Below are positions 7,801 to 10,825 of a stretch of DNA of 10,825 bases, in pieces. Every line of letters starts with the position of its first letter. Position 1 is the stretch's first letter. The stretch is taken from positions 1 to 10,825 of the forward strand of contig NWUY0300031195.1 in NCBI GenBank assembly GCA_004151065.3, in the 5' to 3' direction. This DNA is from Larix sibirica. Its lineage: Eukaryota > Streptophyta > Pinopsida > Pinales > Pinaceae. The position numbers and the translations under genes are program-made. A model generated the notes under the pieces. That model did no database searches. It saw only the letters and a list, made by a program, of their open reading frames with translations, and was not told the DNA's origin.

Positions 7801-8730
7801 TTCTTATGGAGACAACCTCTGTACTTCCAAGGGAGGAGAATGAATTGTGCTTAAGGAATTGGCCTCTGTGTGGCATGAGCAGGGAATGGAAGAGGGTTCG
7901 TAGGTTTGTGAATTGATCATCGTCTATGCTTCTAGATCCCTTTGAGATGACTACAACTAGGTAGCAGGATGTTGCATACTGAATTGTGCTTTAATTGCCA
8001 CCATGAGGCCACTAATGAAAACATTATTTATAGAAAGAATCTATTAATTTCTCTGTACAGATAGCTAATTGCACAAAATTTGAGATAGAGTCTGTGAATA
8101 ATCCTATTTGGTGTAACTTGGTAAGCCACCCCAAATGGTGTCTCACTCACAATGAGAAAGGATATCTTTAGCAAATAGATTCAATGTGATGCATTTCCCA
8201 TGGGATTTTTTAATCCAGTGACACTATTGTCATTGTTTTGGATATAGATACAATACCCCAACCTGGATTTTCATCATGTCATTAGTAATGCCATGAAGGG
8301 AGAAGTACTGCTCCAATTGGGTGACCCATCCTAACGAGGTACAACCATCAAATTTGTTGTAGTCCACTTTAGGAAAACAATTCTACTTGTTATTATCCAT
8401 GAAAGGTGATTTATGCCTATGAGGATCCACAAGGGTTTATTGATGGCTAATAGTCCTGAGTGAGATGTTTCTTCTTGGAGTGGCACACTCTGCAATGTGT
8501 TACAAGGTATTTTTTCATGAGGTTATTGTTGACCCAATGCTTCATATATAACTACCAACTTTTGATCCAACTTCTGTTCTAGGCTGATTATTTCCTCTCG
8601 AAGTATGTAGGTCATCATTTTCCTTGATTTTGGCCTGAAGAGTCTTGTATTGTTTTTCTATTATGTCAATATTCATGTTGTTTTGGGTCTTTCTAGGTGG
8701 TCTATAAGGAAGAGGACCGTACACCATGGG
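7800..8730 (-). pseudogene. gag (retrotransposon capsid) relic
   Basis: On the minus strand at about 8280-8385, FPKVDYNKFDG and GWVTQLEQYFSLHGITND are the hallmark start of the plant retrotransposon gag domain. Further on, LTKLHQIGLFTDSISNFVQ (about 8060-8130) matches the L.KL.Q.G.V.+FI..FE region, and later pieces match the GL...I...V...HP.T helix in broken frames. The N-terminal part (8542-8727) gives NIDIIEKQYKTLQAKIKE, and a neighbouring frame gives LREEIISLEQKLDQKLVVIY, together a coiled-coil-like segment ahead of the capsid. Frameshifts near 8620, 8400 and 8230 and many stops make it non-coding. Confidence 0.82.
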
Positions 8731-9946
8731 GTAGTTGGGAGTGAGTAAGGTTTATAGGGTCCTGGAGATGAGGGAGTGTCAGGTGTTATAGCTCTATGAT
8801 ATATGGTGAGGTCCAAGAGTAGTAATTGACCCAATGTAGATGGGAAATAAATATGGATTCTTGACCATACCCTTAGCGCTACTCCTTGACTACACAGGTA
8901 GTAGATAATGATCTCCTCTAGTGTTATTCTCAATGTACTATAGCAACAAGATAGTCAATCAATTTATCTAAGGTTGGTTCTAGGTACACCTAGGATACTT
9001 CAGATATAACCAAGGGTGCACGAAAGTGAAATTCCATATACAGGTGTTATGGAATGCAGTACTACTCGAAGGTCTACCAACAGTTATTACAAAGGTGTCC
9101 AACAATGTTACTTAGTAGTACCAATTGTATTTTCTATGTGTATGCTTCCCAACTGTAGGTTTACCCATTGAACGACATATCTTTGTGTTATTAAAAGACA
9201 CCGGAACACATATCTAAAAATAAATAAAAGATTTTACTCATTAACCCTAGAAACAACTCTACAATTATTGGAAATAACTTACTTTTCAAGATAGGGTTTG
9301 AGGCTGAAATTTTTGAAATAAGTAAAATTCCTTGTACAATACTAGTTTGGAGACAATTTGAGGCTTCTGTAACTATGAAATTTATATACCTAGAAGTAGA
9401 AAATTTTGTTTTGTAGTAGTATGGTATGTTTTTTCTACAATACCACAGTTTTTACTAAATTTTGATGTGCCAAGAAAAAATTAGAGCTATTTTCCCAAAA
9501 CTTTTTTTATTTTATTTTAGTCTTCTCAGAAGAGTGAACTTGAACAGCCTGCCATGTGTCCAATTTTTCAAATATGGAAATGAAATTTTTATTAGAAACA
9601 CTGTGGTCTGTCTTGTTTAAAATACAATTGGTGGCACTCAATTTGGGTCTTTCAAACTATAGCTATAATAGTTTTACCCAGAACACCTATTTAAGGCTAG
9701 TTGTTTGGGATATCCAAAACACCTAACTTACGCAGAGTGTATCTTTGAAAGTGTAGAGACAAAGAAGTTGAAATTAAGACAGACATTACTTTTGCATGTT
9801 TCCATTGCAACCTAAATATTCCAGCCTAAATATTCTAGGACCTGAAACATTGCAGGAAAAAAATGGAGCAAAAATGCCAAGATTACTCATTTGAAAGAGA
9901 CAAACCATAGGATTAAATTTCTTCCCCTTTTTTGGCCCAAGAAAGA
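8731..9946 (-). other. Retrotransposon leader and probable gag N-terminal flank
   Basis: This is the stretch between the primer binding site and the recognisable gag. Minus-strand frames near 8673-8933 are open for up to 86 codons and include a Pro/Ser-rich piece, which may be the decayed N-terminus of gag. From about 8940 to 9946 I see no coding homology, and the sequence is AT-rich with A/T runs. A 14-bp tandem pair is at 9811-9838. It is about 1 kb long, longer than the short leaders of many gypsy elements, so it may be a true long leader or contain an unrecognised insertion. Packaging signals would be expected here but cannot be identified by eye. Confidence 0.5.
9811..9838. repeat. 14-bp tandem pair in the leader
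   Basis: cctaaatattccag at 9811-9824 is directly followed by cctaaatattctag at 9825-9838, with one mismatch. It is probably a small slippage duplication and lies about 110 bases from the primer binding site. Confidence 0.8.
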
Positions 9947-9958
9947 GCTTTGATACCA
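9947..9958 (-). promoter_or_regulatory. Primer binding site for initiator Met tRNA
   Basis: The minus strand reads TGGTATCAAAGC, differing at one base from TGGTATCAGAGC, the complement of the 3' end of plant initiator Met tRNA that primes minus-strand synthesis in most plant LTR elements. It lies two bases inside the LTR boundary at 9961, which is the normal place. The mismatch (G to A) may be decay or a family feature. This site fixes both the element's orientation and which LTR is present. Confidence 0.92.
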
Positions 9959-10033
9959 CTTGTAATATACTTAAACTCAAAAATTCAGAGTAAGGGAAGA
10001 AAAACACAAGAGATAATAGATAAAACTAGAAAA

Positions 10034-10057
10034 AATATCTTTCGTATGAAAGATATT
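10034..10057. repeat. Perfect 10-bp stem, 4-nt loop hairpin inside the LTR
   Basis: aatatctttc at 10034-10043 is the exact reverse complement of gaaagatatt at 10048-10057, with gtat between. It lies downstream of the TATA-like box in element orientation, so it would be in the R or U5 part of the transcript. Arms are wholly matched although the rest of the element has decayed. Confidence 0.85.
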
Positions 10058-10163
10058 CAAAATAGAGAGCTATGTTCACTTGCCTCTTCAAGGGGGAAAC
10101 CTCCAAGAGAAAAGCTCTAAATACAATGATAATTCTAAACTAAAAATTACATAGCTTACTACT

Positions 10164-10175
10164 CTATATATATTT
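10164..10175 (-). promoter_or_regulatory. TATA-like box of the LTR promoter
   Basis: The minus strand reads AAATATATATAGAG here, a good plant TATA-box candidate. It lies about 180 bases from the LTR's outer end, leaving some 175 bases of R and U5 to the inner boundary. A transcription start would be expected some 25-35 bases downstream, near 10130-10140. This is a positional call only, since AT-rich sequence gives such strings by chance. Confidence 0.5.
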
Positions 10176-10352
10176 ATTCAAAATCTGAAGTCCTAACTAC
10201 TTGTGATCCCACTATTAATGAGGATCAACCACTTAAGGGCCTTTATTTAATAAAGAGGCCCCTTTTACATTAAGTCAGTACCCACAAACAATCTAATGAG
10301 CCTTACGGCCTTGTACATGATAAATTAAGGGGGTTAGGGTAGGACCCTAACA

Positions 10353-10781
10353 ATTTTTAAGCAAGCCTCATACTCGATGGTAAGATGCACGAGGAAGGAT
10401 GTTAAGCCATCGCCCAACCAAGCAACATACCAATTGCATCTCAAATTCCATCTAGAGACAAACCAAATTTAGAAAATCAAGTTTTGGAAGTGTGCAAGCA
10501 AAAGTAAAATACAAACATTGAAGAGATGAGAAGACCTACCTTGGGTTAGTGTTAGTGTAAAAACCTCACAAATGTGAACAAAATTGTCATTTCCTATACT
10601 CATGAAGAAAATATTCTTACACTTAGTTGAATAGAATGAAAACAAGACAAACATTGTTGCATTGATAGGAATTTTTTATAACCTAGTATGAGGAAGGTGT
10701 GTAATTCCTTCTGTGTTGAACATGGAGTTGACACGTAGCATTTAAAATGGTATTAATAAATGAAATATTTCAATATCAACG

Positions 10782-10812
<31 letters not shown>

Positions 10813-10825
10813 AATTGAAAGAAAA
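10353..10825. other. Right flank, no gene recognised
   Basis: Sequence outside the LTR with no coding similarity on either strand. A target-site duplication cannot be checked because the other end of the element is missing. An AT microsatellite closes the window. Confidence 0.45.
10782..10808. repeat. (AT)n microsatellite
   Basis: About thirteen uninterrupted AT dinucleotides. Arrays of this length are usually variable in length between individuals and are prone to assembly error. Confidence 0.95.

Larger units (their letters stand above)
5291..10352 (-). mobile_element. 3'-truncated Ty3/gypsy LTR retrotransposon relic
   Basis: On the minus strand, from high to low coordinates, the element shows one LTR, a primer binding site, a long leader, gag, protease, reverse transcriptase, RNase H and the zinc-binding part of integrase. 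That order of pol domains defines Ty3/gypsy. Motif style (FFDD in the RT, THEGHYELLVMPFG, CDASGKYLGAVL) is that of plant chromovirus-like lineages, but the chromodomain that would prove it lies in the missing end. The reading frame changes many times and stops occur in every domain, so it cannot make functional protein. No 3' LTR or integrase core is present, so the element was cut at its 3' end, at or beside the minisatellite at 5019-5282. Confidence 0.93.
9961..10352 (-). repeat. 5' LTR of the Ty3/gypsy element (392 bp)
   Basis: The LTR is bounded by TG at 9961-9962 and CA at 10351-10352 on the plus strand, and its inner end abuts the primer binding site. On the minus strand it begins TGTTAGGG. 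The outer end holds a perfect inverted repeat: gttagggt at 10333-10340, three bases, accctaac at 10344-10351. A TATA-like stretch lies at 10164-10175. A second imperfect inverted repeat around AATAAA lies at 10235-10265, and a perfect 10-bp hairpin at 10034-10057. The outer boundary rests on the TG...CA rule and the inverted repeat, because no second LTR exists here for comparison, so it may be off by some bases. Confidence 0.82.

Noticed and set aside
9786-10007. Minus-strand open frame of 73 codons
   Set aside because: It crosses the LTR boundary and the primer binding site and has no recognisable motif, so it is a chance frame.
10331-10351. Interstitial telomere repeat (TTAGGG / CCCTAA units)
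   Set aside because: Only one unit in each direction is present, arranged as an inverted repeat at the LTR tip and not as a tandem array.

Overview
This looks like non-genic DNA from a large plant nuclear genome. It is AT-rich, has no intact long ORF on either strand, and is filled by two decayed mobile-element-type relics that point towards each other. A gymnosperm, fern or lycophyte is my best guess, because the plus-strand relic belongs to a DUF7869-type family I associate with such plants and the Ty3/gypsy relic has a plant-type primer binding site. The sequence alone cannot settle the species.

Positions 1-454 are AT-rich flank with a GA-rich tract, a small hairpin and a weak direct repeat. 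Positions ~481-3989 (+) hold one long broken gene. It begins with three tandem copies of a domain resembling plant DUF8039 (two end in I-S-W-P). A short basic Cys-containing segment and a DUF7869-type core follow, with the motifs LQLDN and GHTHGDID. The gene closes with a tail carrying a W-L-G-K motif. At least twelve in-frame stops and several frameshifts break it, yet the domain order is easy to follow. Positions 3990-5018 are mostly unrecognised, with one imperfect 39-bp direct repeat. Positions 5019-5282 are a minisatellite of twelve 22-bp units in perfect phase.

Positions ~5291-10352 (-) are a 3'-truncated Ty3/gypsy LTR retrotransposon. From its 5' end (high coordinates) it has one LTR (9961-10352, 5'-TG...CA-3'), a primer binding site for initiator Met tRNA (9947-9958), a ~1-kb leader, gag with a CCHC knuckle, protease, reverse transcriptase, RNase H and the zinc-binding part of integrase. 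Order PR-RT-RH-IN identifies Ty3/gypsy. Homology stops at the minisatellite, so the integrase core, anything after it and the 3' LTR are missing. Positions 10353-10825 are unannotated flank ending in an (AT)n microsatellite.

Nothing here looks functional today. The items of most interest are the tandem-domain plus DUF7869 architecture with its possible DDE-like acidic residues, and the minisatellite sitting exactly at the retrotransposon breakpoint.
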